From NCBI RefSeq assembly GCF_001905005.1, contig NZ_LWKZ01000025.1:744001-808000 (forward strand): 64,000 bases of DNA. Reading direction: 5' to 3'. The stretch's first letter is position 1; each line of letters begins with the position of its first letter. A program made the position numbers and the translations under genes. Below, piece by piece: positions 7,685 to 16,906 of this stretch. Source of the DNA: Streptomyces sp. CB02923. GTDB taxonomy: Bacteria; Actinomycetota; Actinomycetes; Streptomycetales; Streptomycetaceae. The notes below the pieces were generated by a model. The model searched no databases. It saw only the letters and a program-made list of their open reading frames with translations, and was not told the origin of the DNA.

Positions 7685-9930
7685 CGCTCGACACGGTCAA
7701 GCACGCAGCCGGGACGCCGGACACCGACCAGCCGTGGGCCGAACTGGGCCTGAAGCAGGACGAGTACGAGCGCGTCCGCGAGATCCTCGGCCGCCGTCCC
7801 ACCGGCGCCGAACTCGCCATGTACTCCGTCATGTGGTCCGAGCACTGCTCCTACAAGAGCAGCAAGGTCCACCTGAAGCAGTTCGGGCAGAAGGTCCCGG
7901 AGAACGACGCGATGCTCGTCGGCATCGGCGAGAACGCGGGCGTCGTCGACGTCGGCCAGGGCTATGCGGTCACCTTCAAGGTCGAGTCGCACAACCACCC
8001 GTCCTACGTGGAGCCCTACCAGGGCGCGGCCACCGGCGTCGGCGGCATCGTCCGCGACATCATCGCCATGGGCGCCCGCCCGGTCGCCGTCGTGGACCCG
8101 CTGCGCTTCGGCGCCGCCGACCACCCCGACACCAAGCGCGTCCTGCCGGGCGTCGTCGCGGGCATCGGCGGCTACGGCAACTGCCTGGGCCTGCCCAACA
8201 TCGGCGGCGAGGTCGTCTTCGACTCCTGCTACCAGGGCAACCCGCTGGTCAACGCCGGTGCCATCGGCGTGATGCGGCACGAGGACATCCACCTGGCCAA
8301 GGCGTCCGGCGCCGGCAACAAGGTCATCCTCTACGGCGCCAGGACCGGCGGCGACGGCATCGGCGGCGCCTCCATCCTGGCCTCCGAGACCTTCGACGAC
8401 GCGAAGCCGTCCAAGCGGCCCGCCGTCCAGGTCGGCGACCCCTTCCAGGAGAAGCTGCTCATCGAGTGCACCCTGGAGGCGTTCGCCGAGAAGCTCGTCG
8501 TCGGCATCCAGGACCTGGGCGCGGCCGGACTGTCCTGCGCCACCAGCGAGCTGGCCTCCAACGGCTCCGGCGGTATGCGCGTGGAGCTGGACGACGTACC
8601 GCTGCGCGATTCGACGCTCTCGCCCGAGGAAATCCTCATGAGCGAGTCGCAGGAACGCATGTGTGCCGTCGTCGAACCGGCGAAGGTCGAGCGGTTCCTG
8701 GCGATCTGCGAGAAGTGGGACGTCACCGCCACCGTCATCGGCGAGGTCACCGACGGCGACCGGCTGGAGATCTACTGGCACGGCGAGAAGATCGTCGACG
8801 TCGACCCGAAGACCGTCGCCCACGAGGGCCCGGTCTACGAGCGTCCCTACGCGCGCCCCGCGTGGCAGGACAGCCTCCAGGCCGACGACGCCGGCAAGCT
8901 GCCGCGCCCGCAGACCGGCGAGGAACTGCGCGAGCAGGTCCTGAAGCTGGTCGCCTCGCCCAACCAGGCGGCCAAGTCCTGGATCACCAGCCAGTACGAC
9001 CACTTCGTGCAGGGCAGCACCGTGCTGGCCCAGCCGGAGGACGCCGGCATGATCCGTATCGACGAGACGACCGGGCTGGGCGTGGCCATCGCCACCGACG
9101 GCAACGGCCGCTACGCCAAGCTGGACCCGTACCACGGCGCGCAGCTGGCGCTGGCCGAGTCCTACCGCAACGTCGCGGCGACCGGCGCCAAGCCGCTGGC
9201 GGTCTCCGACTGCCTGAACTTCGGCTCGCCGGAGGACCCGGCGGTCATGTGGCAGTTCTCCGAGGCCGTCCGCGGCCTCGCCGACGGCTGCCTGGAGCTC
9301 GGTACGCCGGTCACCGGCGGCAACGTCTCGCTCTACAACCAGACCGGCGAGGCCGCCATCCACCCGACCCCCGTGGTCGCGGTGCTCGGCGTCATCGACG
9401 ACGTCAGCCGTCGCACGCCGGTCGCCTTCGCCGACGAGGGCCAGCTGATCTACCTCCTCGGTGACACCAAGGACGAGCTGGGCGGCTCGGCCTGGTCCCA
9501 GGTCGTCCACGACCACCTGGGCGGCCTGCCGCCGCAGGTGGACCTCGACCGCGAGAAGCTGCTGGCCGAGATCCTGATCTCGGCCTCCCGCGACGGCATG
9601 ATCGACGCGGCGCACGACCTCTCCGACGGCGGCCTGGTCCAGGCCCTCGTCGAGTCGTGCCTGCGCGGTGGCAAGGGCGCCCGGATCGTCGTACCCGACG
9701 GGCTGGACCCCTTCGTCCTCCTCTTCTCCGAGTCGGCGGGCCGCGCGATCGTCGCGGTCCCGCGCAGCGAGGAGCTGCGCTTCACCGACATGTGCGGTGC
9801 GCGCGGCCTCCCGGCCACCCGCGTCGGTGTCGTCGACGGTGACGCGATCGACGTCCAGGGCCAGTTCTCCCTCCCGCTGAGCGACCTCCGGGAAGCCCAC
9901 GAGGCGACCATCCCGGCCCTGTTCGCCTGA
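7681..9930 (+). CDS. purL: FGAM synthase large subunit PurL (small-type)
   Basis: The 749-residue ATP-dependent synthase converting FGAR to FGAM. Recognised by MYSVMWSEHCSYKSSK, the VESHNHPS ATP/metal motif, GGIVRDIIAMGARPVAV, and the second-half FGSPEDPAVMWQF and GGNVSLYNQT. Length is that of the actinobacterial/Bacillus small PurL working with PurS and PurQ. The ATG at 7681 overlaps the purQ stop. The gene is the last of the operon. A short tandem repeat lies in the 150-bp gap after it, and no strong terminator is evident there. Confidence 0.97.
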   Translation: MTLDTVKHAAGTPDTDQPWAELGLKQDEYERVREILGRRPTGAELAMYSVMWSEHCSYKSSKVHLKQFGQKVPENDAMLVGIGENAGVVDVGQGYAVTFKVESHNHPSYVEPYQGAATGVGGIVRDIIAMGARPVAVVDPLRFGAADHPDTKRVLPGVVAGIGGYGNCLGLPNIGGEVVFDSCYQGNPLVNAGAIGVMRHEDIHLAKASGAGNKVILYGARTGGDGIGGASILASETFDDAKPSKRPAVQVGDPFQEKLLIECTLEAFAEKLVVGIQDLGAAGLSCATSELASNGSGGMRVELDDVPLRDSTLSPEEILMSESQERMCAVVEPAKVERFLAICEKWDVTATVIGEVTDGDRLEIYWHGEKIVDVDPKTVAHEGPVYERPYARPAWQDSLQADDAGKLPRPQTGEELREQVLKLVASPNQAAKSWITSQYDHFVQGSTVLAQPEDAGMIRIDETTGLGVAIATDGNGRYAKLDPYHGAQLALAESYRNVAATGAKPLAVSDCLNFGSPEDPAVMWQFSEAVRGLADGCLELGTPVTGGNVSLYNQTGEAAIHPTPVVAVLGVIDDVSRRTPVAFADEGQLIYLLGDTKDELGGSAWSQVVHDHLGGLPPQVDLDREKLLAEILISASRDGMIDAAHDLSDGGLVQALVESCLRGGKGARIVVPDGLDPFVLLFSESAGRAIVAVPRSEELRFTDMCGARGLPATRVGVVDGDAIDVQGQFSLPLSDLREAHEATIPALFA

Positions 9931-9947
9931 CGCGGGGCCGGGCGGCC

Positions 9948-10003
9948 ACGGCTCGTGTGCCATGGCTTGTGCGCCACGGCTTGTGCGCCATGGCTCGTGC
10001 GCC
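9948..10003. repeat. 14-bp tandem repeat, four copies
   Basis: Four head-to-tail copies of A(C/T)GGCT(C/T)GTG(C/T)GCC directly after purL and before the convergent exporter gene. Copies differ at one to three positions. Period 14 is not a multiple of three, so the array is not coding. Confidence 0.85.
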
Positions 10004-10083
10004 CGCTCGTACGGTGGCCCGTCCCTTGCCCGGGGGCGGGCCACCGCCGTCGTGAGGAGCCCACCCGGCGGCCGGCCCCCGGC

Positions 10084-11892
10084 TCAGCCGCCGACGGTGG
10101 TGTTCCTGGCCGCAGCGTTTGCGGCTGCGGTCTCCCTGGCCGCGGTCTCCCTGGCTGCGGCCTCCTCGGCCGCAGCATCCCCGGCCGCAGCATCCCCGGC
10201 CGCAGCATCCCTGGCCGCGGTCTCCCCGGCCCTCTCCTTCCCGAGACCGGCCGCCTCGGCGCCAGGCCCCTCCCCAGGCCCCTCCCCGGGCACTTCCCCA
10301 GGCCCCTCCTCCTTCAACTTCCGTATGCGCAGTGCCAGGAGCAGTGCCAGTACGAGCACGCCCGTGGAGCAGAGGAAGACCACGGATATGGAGGAGCTGA
10401 AGGCGTCCAGCGCGCGGGTGTGGGCCTCGCCCCGCAGGGCCGGTATGGCGCTGGTGGAGCCGCCGGGGCCGCGGTCGGCGTAGACGCGGGCCAGCACCGT
10501 TCCGAAGAGGGCCGCGCCCAGTGAGCTGCCCAGGGTCTGGAAGAAGCGGACGCCGGTCGTCGCCACGCCGAGCTGGTGGCGCGGCGCGGCCTGCTGGACC
10601 AGCACGATCAGCTGCCCCAGCGTCTGTCCGAAGCCCGCGCCGAGCAGGAGGAGTTCGGCCCGTACGGCCCACAGGCTCGTGTCCGTGCCGTTCGTCGAGA
10701 GCAGGAGCGTGGCCACGGCGGCGCAGGCCGTACCGCTGAGCACGGAAGACCTCTCCGACCAGCCGCGGGCGCCGAGCCGGCCCGTCACCAGGCCCGAGAC
10801 GGCCATGCCGAGCGCCACCGGAATCATGAACAGGCCGGCCGAGGTGGGCTCGATGCCGCGCGCCAGCTGGAGATAGATCATCACGTAGACCATCGAGCCC
10901 ATCAGGGCCACGCCGACCAGGCCCTGTACGGCGAAAGCCGTGCGCAGCGTACTGATGCGGAACATCGACAGCGGGAGCAGCGGTTCGGCCGCGGTGGCCT
11001 GCCGCCACAGGAACAGGGCGAGCAGCGCCACCGCCCCGCAGGCCAGGCCCAGGATCACCGGGGAGCCCCAGCTGTGGTCCCGGCCGCCCCACTCCGTCAC
11101 CAGCAGCAGCGTCGTGGAGAACGCGGCCGCGAGGGCCGCGCCGAGGAAGTCGATGCGCCGCCGCCCGCCGTGGCGGGGCAGCTTGAGGACGAGGGCGGAC
11201 GTGACGAGCACGACCACGCCGACCGGCAGGTTGACGTAGAAGATCCAGCGCCAGTCCGCGTGCTCGGCGAGCAGTCCGCCGACGACCGGGCCCAAGGCCA
11301 TGCCGCCTCCCGCGACCAGCCCGCCCACCCCGGCGCCCTTGCTCGCTCTGCCCTCTCCCGGCCCCCTGAGCTGGGCGATGACGACCATGGTGACGCTCAT
11401 CAGCCCGCCACCGCCCAGGCCCTGCACCGCGCGGAAGGCGATCAGCTGGTCCATGTCCTGCGCGGCTCCGCACAGCGCCGAGCCGAGCAGGAAGGTGGCG
11501 ACGGCACCGAGGAAGACCCGCTTCGCGCCGACGGAGTCGCAGAGCTTTCCGTACAGGGGCAGCGCGGCGGTGGCGGCGAGCGAGAACGCGCTGATGAGCC
11601 ACGGGATGCGGTCGACGCCGTGCAGCGGGTCCAGTTCGCGGACGATCGGGACCGTCACGGCCGAGACGATGTTCTGGTCGAGGACGGCGAGCAGCATCGT
11701 CGCGAGGCAGACGGCTAAGCCGACCTTGCGCTGAGCCGGCGTCATGCCGCCCGGCCCGTCGGCGCCCGGCCTGTCGGCGCCCGGCCTGTCGGTGCCCGGC
11801 CCGTCGGCGCCTGGGCGGGCCGCACCGGGCCCGGCGCCGCCGGGGGCGGCACGGCCCGTGGAGGTCCGCGAAGCAGCGGTGGAAGCGTTCAT
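10084..11892 (-). CDS. MFS drug exporter, DHA2 (EmrB/QacA) family
   Basis: A 602-residue 14-helix major facilitator exporter. Motifs include LDQNIVSAVTVPIV at the first helix (DHA2 motif D1), YGKLCDSVGAKRVF (motif A) and GGGMALGPVVGGLLA (motif C). An N-terminal Pro/Gly/Asp-rich tail of about 50 residues and an Ala-rich repetitive C-terminal tail of about 70 residues (AAGDAAAGDAAAEEAAARET) are low-complexity additions. It is divergent from a TetR regulator across a 78-bp gap holding an AT-rich inverted repeat, the classic arrangement for a substrate-inducible efflux pump. ATG at 11892 chosen; a longer frame begins at 11928. Confidence 0.9.
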   Translation of the reverse strand: MNASTAASRTSTGRAAPGGAGPGAARPGADGPGTDRPGADRPGADGPGGMTPAQRKVGLAVCLATMLLAVLDQNIVSAVTVPIVRELDPLHGVDRIPWLISAFSLAATAALPLYGKLCDSVGAKRVFLGAVATFLLGSALCGAAQDMDQLIAFRAVQGLGGGGLMSVTMVVIAQLRGPGEGRASKGAGVGGLVAGGGMALGPVVGGLLAEHADWRWIFYVNLPVGVVVLVTSALVLKLPRHGGRRRIDFLGAALAAAFSTTLLLVTEWGGRDHSWGSPVILGLACGAVALLALFLWRQATAAEPLLPLSMFRISTLRTAFAVQGLVGVALMGSMVYVMIYLQLARGIEPTSAGLFMIPVALGMAVSGLVTGRLGARGWSERSSVLSGTACAAVATLLLSTNGTDTSLWAVRAELLLLGAGFGQTLGQLIVLVQQAAPRHQLGVATTGVRFFQTLGSSLGAALFGTVLARVYADRGPGGSTSAIPALRGEAHTRALDAFSSSISVVFLCSTGVLVLALLLALRIRKLKEEGPGEVPGEGPGEGPGAEAAGLGKERAGETAARDAAAGDAAAGDAAAEEAAARETAARETAAANAAARNTTVGG

Positions 11893-11926
11893 GGCAGCAC
11901 CATGCCCGCAAAGCGTGGACCGAGTC

Positions 11927-11950
11927 AATAATTAATCCGGGATTATTATT
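11927..11950. promoter_or_regulatory. Putative TetR operator
   Basis: An imperfect inverted repeat, AATAAT-T-AATCC-G-GGATT-ATTATT, lies between the divergent exporter and TetR genes. It is extremely AT-rich for this genome. It sits 20 bp before the regulator ATG and 34 bp before the exporter ATG, so repressor binding would cover both promoters. Confidence 0.6.
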
Positions 11951-11970
11951 TGCCCTGGTACAGTGGTGCC

Positions 11971-12618
11971 ATGGCCGAGGAGCTGGGACTGCGCGAGCGG
12001 AAGAAGCGGCAGACGGAGCGGCGCGTCTGGCGGACCGCCGTCGAGCTGTTCCTGGAGCGGGGCTTCGAGAAGGTCTCCGTGCAGGAGATCGCCGCTGCCG
12101 CCGACGTCTCCAAGATGACCGTTTTCAACTACTACGGCTCGAAAGAGGACTTGGTCCTCAAGCCGATGGAGCATCACGCCGACGACGCGGCCCGTGCCGT
12201 CCGCGAGCGCGGGCCGGGAGAGTCCGCGCTGGCGGCGGTCTACCGCCAGTTCGTCGAGCTGCTGGAGCAGCGGGACCCGTCCGTCGGGCTGAGCGACAAC
12301 TCGGAGGTGCTCAACATCCGCCGGCTCATCGTGGAAACGCCGGACCTCCTGCTGCGCGCGCACGCCAGCCGGATGCACGGCCTGCGGCAGCTCGCCGAGG
12401 TGCTCGCGCAGGAGTCCGACGGCGACCGGATGAGCGCCCAGGTCGCCGCGGGCCAGCTGATGGCCGCCCGGAACGCCCTCATCAACGAGAACCACCGCAG
12501 GCTGCTGGCCGGCGAGTCCGCCGATGCCGTGTACCCGGACGCGGTCGCGGCCGCCCGGCGGGCCTTCGGCCTGGTGGAGCGAGGGCTCGGGGACTACGCT
12601 CTGCGTCCCGCCGAGTAG
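11971..12618 (+). CDS. TetR-family transcriptional regulator
   Basis: A 215-residue repressor. The N-terminal TetR helix-turn-helix is clear: RRVWRTAVELFLERGFEKVSVQEIAAAADVSKMTVFNYYGSKEDL, residues about 15-60. The C-terminal ligand domain includes a region typical of the actinobacterial subfamily next to DHA2 exporters. It probably represses itself and the divergent exporter through the inverted repeat at 11927-11950. The ATG at 11971 was chosen because the preceding in-frame ATG adds only seven unrelated residues. The next gene starts 10 bp downstream, so they may be co-transcribed. Confidence 0.9.
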   Translation: MAEELGLRERKKRQTERRVWRTAVELFLERGFEKVSVQEIAAAADVSKMTVFNYYGSKEDLVLKPMEHHADDAARAVRERGPGESALAAVYRQFVELLEQRDPSVGLSDNSEVLNIRRLIVETPDLLLRAHASRMHGLRQLAEVLAQESDGDRMSAQVAAGQLMAARNALINENHRRLLAGESADAVYPDAVAAARRAFGLVERGLGDYALRPAE

Positions 12619-12628
12619 CCTCGACGCC

Positions 12629-13435
12629 ATGCCCAGTGCCCGCAAGCCGTCCGGCAGGTCCCGCACCCGCAGTTACGACTCCGCCAAGACCCGTGCCGCC
12701 GTCGTCGCGCAGTTCGGACATGTGCGCGCCGCCGTGGAGCGCCTGACCGCCGAGCAGTTCGCACGGCCCACGCGCCTGGGTGACTGGACGGTCCGGGAGT
12801 TGGCCGCCCACTTGGCCATGGCGCTGGAGCAGGTCCCCGCGACGCTCGCGCAGCCCGCGCCGCCCGCCCAGGAAGTCACCCTCGCCACCTGGCCGTCCGC
12901 GACCCGCGCACTGGCCGGGAAGGTCGACGAGATCGCCCGCGAGACGGCGGCCGGTGCCGCGCCGTCCGACCTCCTGGACCGCGCCGCTGCCCGCTACGCC
13001 GAAGCCGTCCCGGCGGCCCCCGACGACCGGCTGCTGGCAGCCCGTATCGGCGCGATGCGCCTGGACGACTTCCTGGTGGTGCGCTGCGTCGAACTGGTCG
13101 TGCACACGGACGATCTGGCCGCCGCCACCGGCCTGGAGATCCCGTTCGACCGCCAGGCCCTGGCCACCGCCACCCGGCTGCTCGCCGACGCGCTCGCCAC
13201 CAAGGCGCCCGGCGGGTCCGTCGAGGTCCGGGTGCCGCCGTTCGCCGTCGTCCAGTGCGTCGAGGGCCCCCGGCACACCAGGGGCACGCCGCCGAACGTC
13301 GTCGAGACCGACCCGCTGACCTGGCTCCGCCTGGCCACCGGCCGTACGGACTGGCACGCGGCGGTCGACGAGGCCGCCGTGAGCGCCAGCGGCGAACGGG
13401 CCGACCTCGCAGCGCACCTGCCCCTCATGGGCTGA
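12629..13435 (+). CDS. Maleylpyruvate isomerase / sterol-carrier-like (MDMPI-type) protein
   Basis: A 268-residue protein of the DinB-like MDMPI superfamily. Residues about 20-120 show the four-helix part (AAVVAQFGHVRAAVERL...LGDWTVRELAAHLAMALEQV), whose LGDWTVREL(A)AH motif contributes a metal-binding His. RLDDFLVVRCVELVVHTDDLA follows, then a C-terminal sterol-carrier-like domain with TDPLTWLRLATGR. Known members are mycothiol-dependent isomerases or transferases. The real substrate is unknown. Start ATG at 12629, 10 bp after the TetR stop. Confidence 0.8.
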   Translation: MPSARKPSGRSRTRSYDSAKTRAAVVAQFGHVRAAVERLTAEQFARPTRLGDWTVRELAAHLAMALEQVPATLAQPAPPAQEVTLATWPSATRALAGKVDEIARETAAGAAPSDLLDRAAARYAEAVPAAPDDRLLAARIGAMRLDDFLVVRCVELVVHTDDLAAATGLEIPFDRQALATATRLLADALATKAPGGSVEVRVPPFAVVQCVEGPRHTRGTPPNVVETDPLTWLRLATGRTDWHAAVDEAAVSASGERADLAAHLPLMG

Positions 13436-13468
13436 ACCCCGGCGGCCGCCCCAGGCGGCGTTGCCTTC

Positions 13469-13531
13469 GTAAAGGCCGTAAAGGCCGTAAAGGCCGTAAG
13501 GGCCGCAAGGGCTGTAAGGGTCGCAAGGCAA
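13469..13531. repeat. 9-bp tandem repeat, seven units
   Basis: Three identical GTAAAGGCC units are followed by four degenerate ones (GTAAGGGCC, GCAAGGGCT, GTAAGGGTC, GCAAGGCAA). The array begins 33 bp after the stop of the MDMPI-type gene. Confidence 0.85.
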
Positions 13532-14090
13532 CAATCGTCGTATAGACCGCAAGAGCCGCATAGACCGCAAGAGTTACTTAAAGCGCACTCCCCATACAGC
13601 CATCCGGGTGAACACACGCCAACCGGACGCCCCCAGCCCCACCCCGAAGCCCCAAAACCCCGAAAAGAAAGCAACGCAAGACCGCCCCGAAAAACCCGGA
13701 AATTTCCAGAAGCGACCACCGAACCGCCGCCCTCCGAAAGGCGAGTGGCGCATCTCACCCCGCCCCGCACGGCGGCTCGCGCGGCACCGGAGGTCACCGA
13801 CGGGCCGAGCGGCGGAATCCGAGGCGGGCGGGCCGGGCGTCGCGTGAAGGCGGCGTGAAGAGAAAAGCCGGGGAAAGCGGCGCTCAGCCGTGCTGCACGC
13901 GGCGGCGGACGCCCCCGGGCCCGCGACCGGGGCCGACGTGGTGGCGCCGCCCCAGGGGCCGCGAGCCCCGCCCCGCACCGCGATCCCGTCCGTGAGCAGG
14001 CGCTCACGGCGGGCGTTCGTCCACCTGGGTCAGAGCCCCCGGAGCCTGCTCCGGTTCGATCCCCGGTTCGGATGAATCGCGGACCTGCCC

Positions 14091-14096
14091 TAGACT
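14091..14096 (+). promoter_or_regulatory. purF -10 box (leaderless or near-leaderless start)
   Basis: TAGACT lies 7 bp upstream of the purF GTG, and there is no Shine-Dalgarno sequence. A transcript starting the usual distance after this box would begin at or next to the start codon, suggesting a leaderless purF mRNA. No good -35 is seen. Confidence 0.5.
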
Positions 14097-14103
14097 CGGT
14101 GCT

Positions 14104-15663
14104 GTGCCACGTGGTGACGGACGACTCAGCCACGACCTGCTCCCCGGCGAGAAGGGCCCCCAGGACGCATGTGGCGTCTTCGGTGTCTGGGCTCCGGGTG
14201 AAGAGGTCGCCAAACTCACCTATTTCGGGCTGTATGCCCTGCAGCACCGCGGACAGGAGTCCGCGGGCATCGCAGTGAGCAACGGCTCCCAAATCCTCGT
14301 ATTCAAGGACATGGGCCTGGTTTCCCAGGTCTTCGACGAGACATCCCTCGGTTCCCTCCAGGGCCACATCGCCGTGGGCCATGCCCGCTACTCCACCACC
14401 GGTGCCTCGGTGTGGGAGAACGCCCAGCCGACGTTCCGTGCGACCGCGCACGGCTCGATCGCCCTGGGTCACAACGGCAACCTGGTCAACACCGCCGAAC
14501 TCGCCGAGATGGTCGCCGCGCTGCCCCGCGAGGGCGGCCGGGCGACCCAGGTCGCGGCGACCAACGACACCGACCTCGTGACGGCCCTGCTGGCCGGCCA
14601 GGTCGACGAGGACGGCAAGCCGCTGACCGTCGAGGAGGCCGCGCCGCGCGTCCTGCCGAAGGTCATGGGCGCCTTCTCGCTGTGCTTCATGGACGAGCAC
14701 ACGCTGTACGCGGCCCGTGACCCGCAGGGCATCCGCCCGCTGGTCCTCGGCCGCCTGGAGCGCGGCTGGGTGGTGGCCTCCGAGACGGCGGCCCTGGACA
14801 TCTGCGGCGCCAGCTTCATCCGCGAGATCGAGCCGGGCGAGATGATCGCCGTCGACGAGAACGGCCTGCGCAGTTCCCGCTTCGCCGAGGCCAAGCCCAA
14901 GGGCTGCGTCTTCGAGTACGTCTACCTGGCCCGCCCCGACACCGACATCGCGGGCCGCAACGTGTACCTCTCCCGGGTGCAGATGGGCCGCAGGCTGGCC
15001 GCCGAGGCGCCCGCCGACGCCGACCTCGTCATAGCGACCCCGGAGTCCGGCACGCCGGCCGCGGTCGGCTACGCCGAGGCCAGCGGCATCCCGTACGGCG
15101 TCGGACTGGTCAAGAACTCCTACGTCGGCCGGACCTTCATCCAGCCCTCGCAGACCATCCGGCAGCTCGGCATCCGCCTCAAGCTCAACCCGCTCAAGGA
15201 AGTCATCCGCGGCAAGCGCCTGGTGGTCGTCGACGACTCGATCGTCCGCGGCAACACCCAGCGCGCCCTGGTCCGGATGCTCCGCGAGGCCGGCGCCGCC
15301 GAGGTCCACATCCGGATCTCGTCGCCGCCGATCAAGTGGCCGTGCTTCTACGGCATCGACTTCGCCACCCGCGCCGAGCTGATCGCCAACGGTCTGACCG
15401 TCGACGAGATCGGCACGTCGCTGGGCGCCGACTCGCTGTCGTACATCTCGATCGACGGCATGATCGAGTCGACGACGATCGCCAAGCCGGACCTGTGCCG
15501 GGCGTGCTTCGACGGCCAGTACCCGGTCGATCTCCCCGACCCGGAGCTGCTGGGCAAGCACCTCCTGGAGGCGGAGACCGCGGGCCAGGCCAAGCCGGAC
15601 CTGGACGGCGTCGAGACGCTGACGGCCGGGGTCGGCGGCGCCGACGCGCTGCGCCGCCCGTAG
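14104..15663 (+). CDS. purF: Amidophosphoribosyltransferase
   Basis: PurF makes phosphoribosylamine from PRPP and glutamine, the first committed purine step. The 519-residue precursor has a 22-residue propeptide before Cys23 in ACGVFGVWAP, which becomes the N-terminal nucleophile after cleavage. The PRPP loop is VVVDDSIVRGNT. Cysteines in KGCVFEY, IKWPCFYG and LCRACFDG are placed as in the Fe-S-containing Bacillus-type enzyme. The GTG start at 14104 fits the nearby -10 box. purM follows after 35 bp and probably shares the transcript. Confidence 0.97.
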   Translation: MPRGDGRLSHDLLPGEKGPQDACGVFGVWAPGEEVAKLTYFGLYALQHRGQESAGIAVSNGSQILVFKDMGLVSQVFDETSLGSLQGHIAVGHARYSTTGASVWENAQPTFRATAHGSIALGHNGNLVNTAELAEMVAALPREGGRATQVAATNDTDLVTALLAGQVDEDGKPLTVEEAAPRVLPKVMGAFSLCFMDEHTLYAARDPQGIRPLVLGRLERGWVVASETAALDICGASFIREIEPGEMIAVDENGLRSSRFAEAKPKGCVFEYVYLARPDTDIAGRNVYLSRVQMGRRLAAEAPADADLVIATPESGTPAAVGYAEASGIPYGVGLVKNSYVGRTFIQPSQTIRQLGIRLKLNPLKEVIRGKRLVVVDDSIVRGNTQRALVRMLREAGAAEVHIRISSPPIKWPCFYGIDFATRAELIANGLTVDEIGTSLGADSLSYISIDGMIESTTIAKPDLCRACFDGQYPVDLPDPELLGKHLLEAETAGQAKPDLDGVETLTAGVGGADALRRP

Positions 15664-15698
15664 AGCTCGTACACACCGACAGGAAAGATCTCATCGCC

Positions 15699-16793
15699 AT
15701 GTCTGCCGAGTCTTTTGAGCGTGCCCAGCACGCGGGCACCAGCGCCAGCTACGCAGCAGCGGGCGTGGACATCGAAGCGGGCGACCGCGCCGTCGACCTG
15801 ATGAAGCAGTGGGTCAAGAAGGCCACCCGCCCCGAGGTCGTCGGCGGCCTCGGCGGGTTCGCCGGCCTCTTCGACGCCTCGGCCCTCAAGAAGTACGAAC
15901 GGCCGCTGCTCGCCTCGGCCACCGACGGCGTCGGCACCAAGGTCGACATCGCCCGCCGGATGGGCGTGTACGACACGATCGGCCACGACCTGGTCGGCAT
16001 GGTCGTGGACGACCTGGTCGTGTGCGGCGCCGAGCCGCTGTTCATGACCGACTACATCTGCGTCGGCAAGGTCTACCCGGAGCGGGTCGCGGCGATCGTC
16101 AAGGGCATCGCCGAGGGCTGTGTGCTGGCCGGCTGCGCGCTGGTCGGCGGGGAGACCGCCGAGCACCCCGGCCTGCTCGGTGCCGACGAATTCGACGTCG
16201 CGGGCGCCGGTACCGGCGTCGTCGAGGCGGACCGGGTGCTGGGCGCGGATCGTATCCGTACGGGCGACGCCGTCATCGCGATGGAGTCCTCCGGTCTTCA
16301 CTCCAACGGGTACTCACTCGTCCGCCACGTGCTGTTCGACCGCGCCGGGATGTCCCTGGACCAGCGGGTCGAGGAGTTCGGCCGCACGCTCGGCGAGGAA
16401 CTGCTGGAGCCCACCCGGATCTACTCGCTGGACTGCCTGGCGCTGACCCGTACGGCGGAGGTGCACGCCTTCTCGCACATCACCGGCGGCGGTCTGGCCA
16501 ACAACCTGGCCCGCGTGATCCCGGACGGCCTGCACGCCACGGTCGACCGGTCCACCTGGACCCCGGGCGCCGTCTTCGACCTGGTCGGCAAGGCCGGCGA
16601 CGTCGAGCGACCGGAGCTGGAGAAGACCCTGAACATGGGTGTCGGCATGATGGCCGTCGTCCCGCAGGAGTCGGTGGACGTGGCGCTGGCCACCCTCGCG
16701 GACCGCGGCGTGGACGCCTGGGTCAGCGGCGAGATCGCCGAGCGTGGTGACCACACCGAGGCAGTGACCCTGACCGGTGACTACGCTGCCTGA
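15699..16793 (+). CDS. purM: AIR synthase (phosphoribosylformylglycinamidine cyclo-ligase)
   Basis: A 364-residue ATP-dependent enzyme closing the imidazole ring. Motifs: SATDGVGTK, HDLVGMVVDDLVVCGAEPLFMTDY, GGETAEHPGL, SSGLHSNGYSLVR and HITGGGLANNL. Length slightly above the usual 340-350. AGGAAAG at 15681-15687 precedes the ATG. It probably forms an operon with purF. Confidence 0.97.
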   Translation: MSAESFERAQHAGTSASYAAAGVDIEAGDRAVDLMKQWVKKATRPEVVGGLGGFAGLFDASALKKYERPLLASATDGVGTKVDIARRMGVYDTIGHDLVGMVVDDLVVCGAEPLFMTDYICVGKVYPERVAAIVKGIAEGCVLAGCALVGGETAEHPGLLGADEFDVAGAGTGVVEADRVLGADRIRTGDAVIAMESSGLHSNGYSLVRHVLFDRAGMSLDQRVEEFGRTLGEELLEPTRIYSLDCLALTRTAEVHAFSHITGGGLANNLARVIPDGLHATVDRSTWTPGAVFDLVGKAGDVERPELEKTLNMGVGMMAVVPQESVDVALATLADRGVDAWVSGEIAERGDHTEAVTLTGDYAA

Positions 16794-16823
16794 GCCGGCC
16801 GCCCGCAGCAGGGCAGCACAGAA

Positions 16824-16853
16824 CCCGGTCCGAGGTGGCTGCCCCGGACCGGG
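16824..16853. terminator. Hairpin between convergent purM and DUF3073 gene
   Basis: A 9-bp perfect stem (16824-16832 with 16845-16853) without a T run. A second 9-bp inverted repeat (16881-16889 with 16899-16907) reaches the DUF3073 stop codon. Together they probably separate the two convergent transcripts. Confidence 0.55.
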
Positions 16854-16906
16854 CCCGTGGAAATGCTGTGCACACCGTGCACGTACGACAGAGGAGACGT
16901 CGTACG

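Larger units (their letters stand above)
13436..14103. other. Gene-free stretch upstream of purF
   Basis: About 670 bp. It holds the 9-bp repeat at its left end, an unusually A-rich patch at 13655-13720, and the purF promoter at its right end. Open frames exist on both strands but their translations are low-complexity Arg/Gly/Pro with no family resemblance, so I call no gene. Confidence 0.5.

Noticed and set aside
13574..13978. A 134-codon minus-strand gene upstream of purF
   Set aside because: Arg/Gly/Phe-rich low-complexity translation, no ribosome site, and no resemblance to any protein family.
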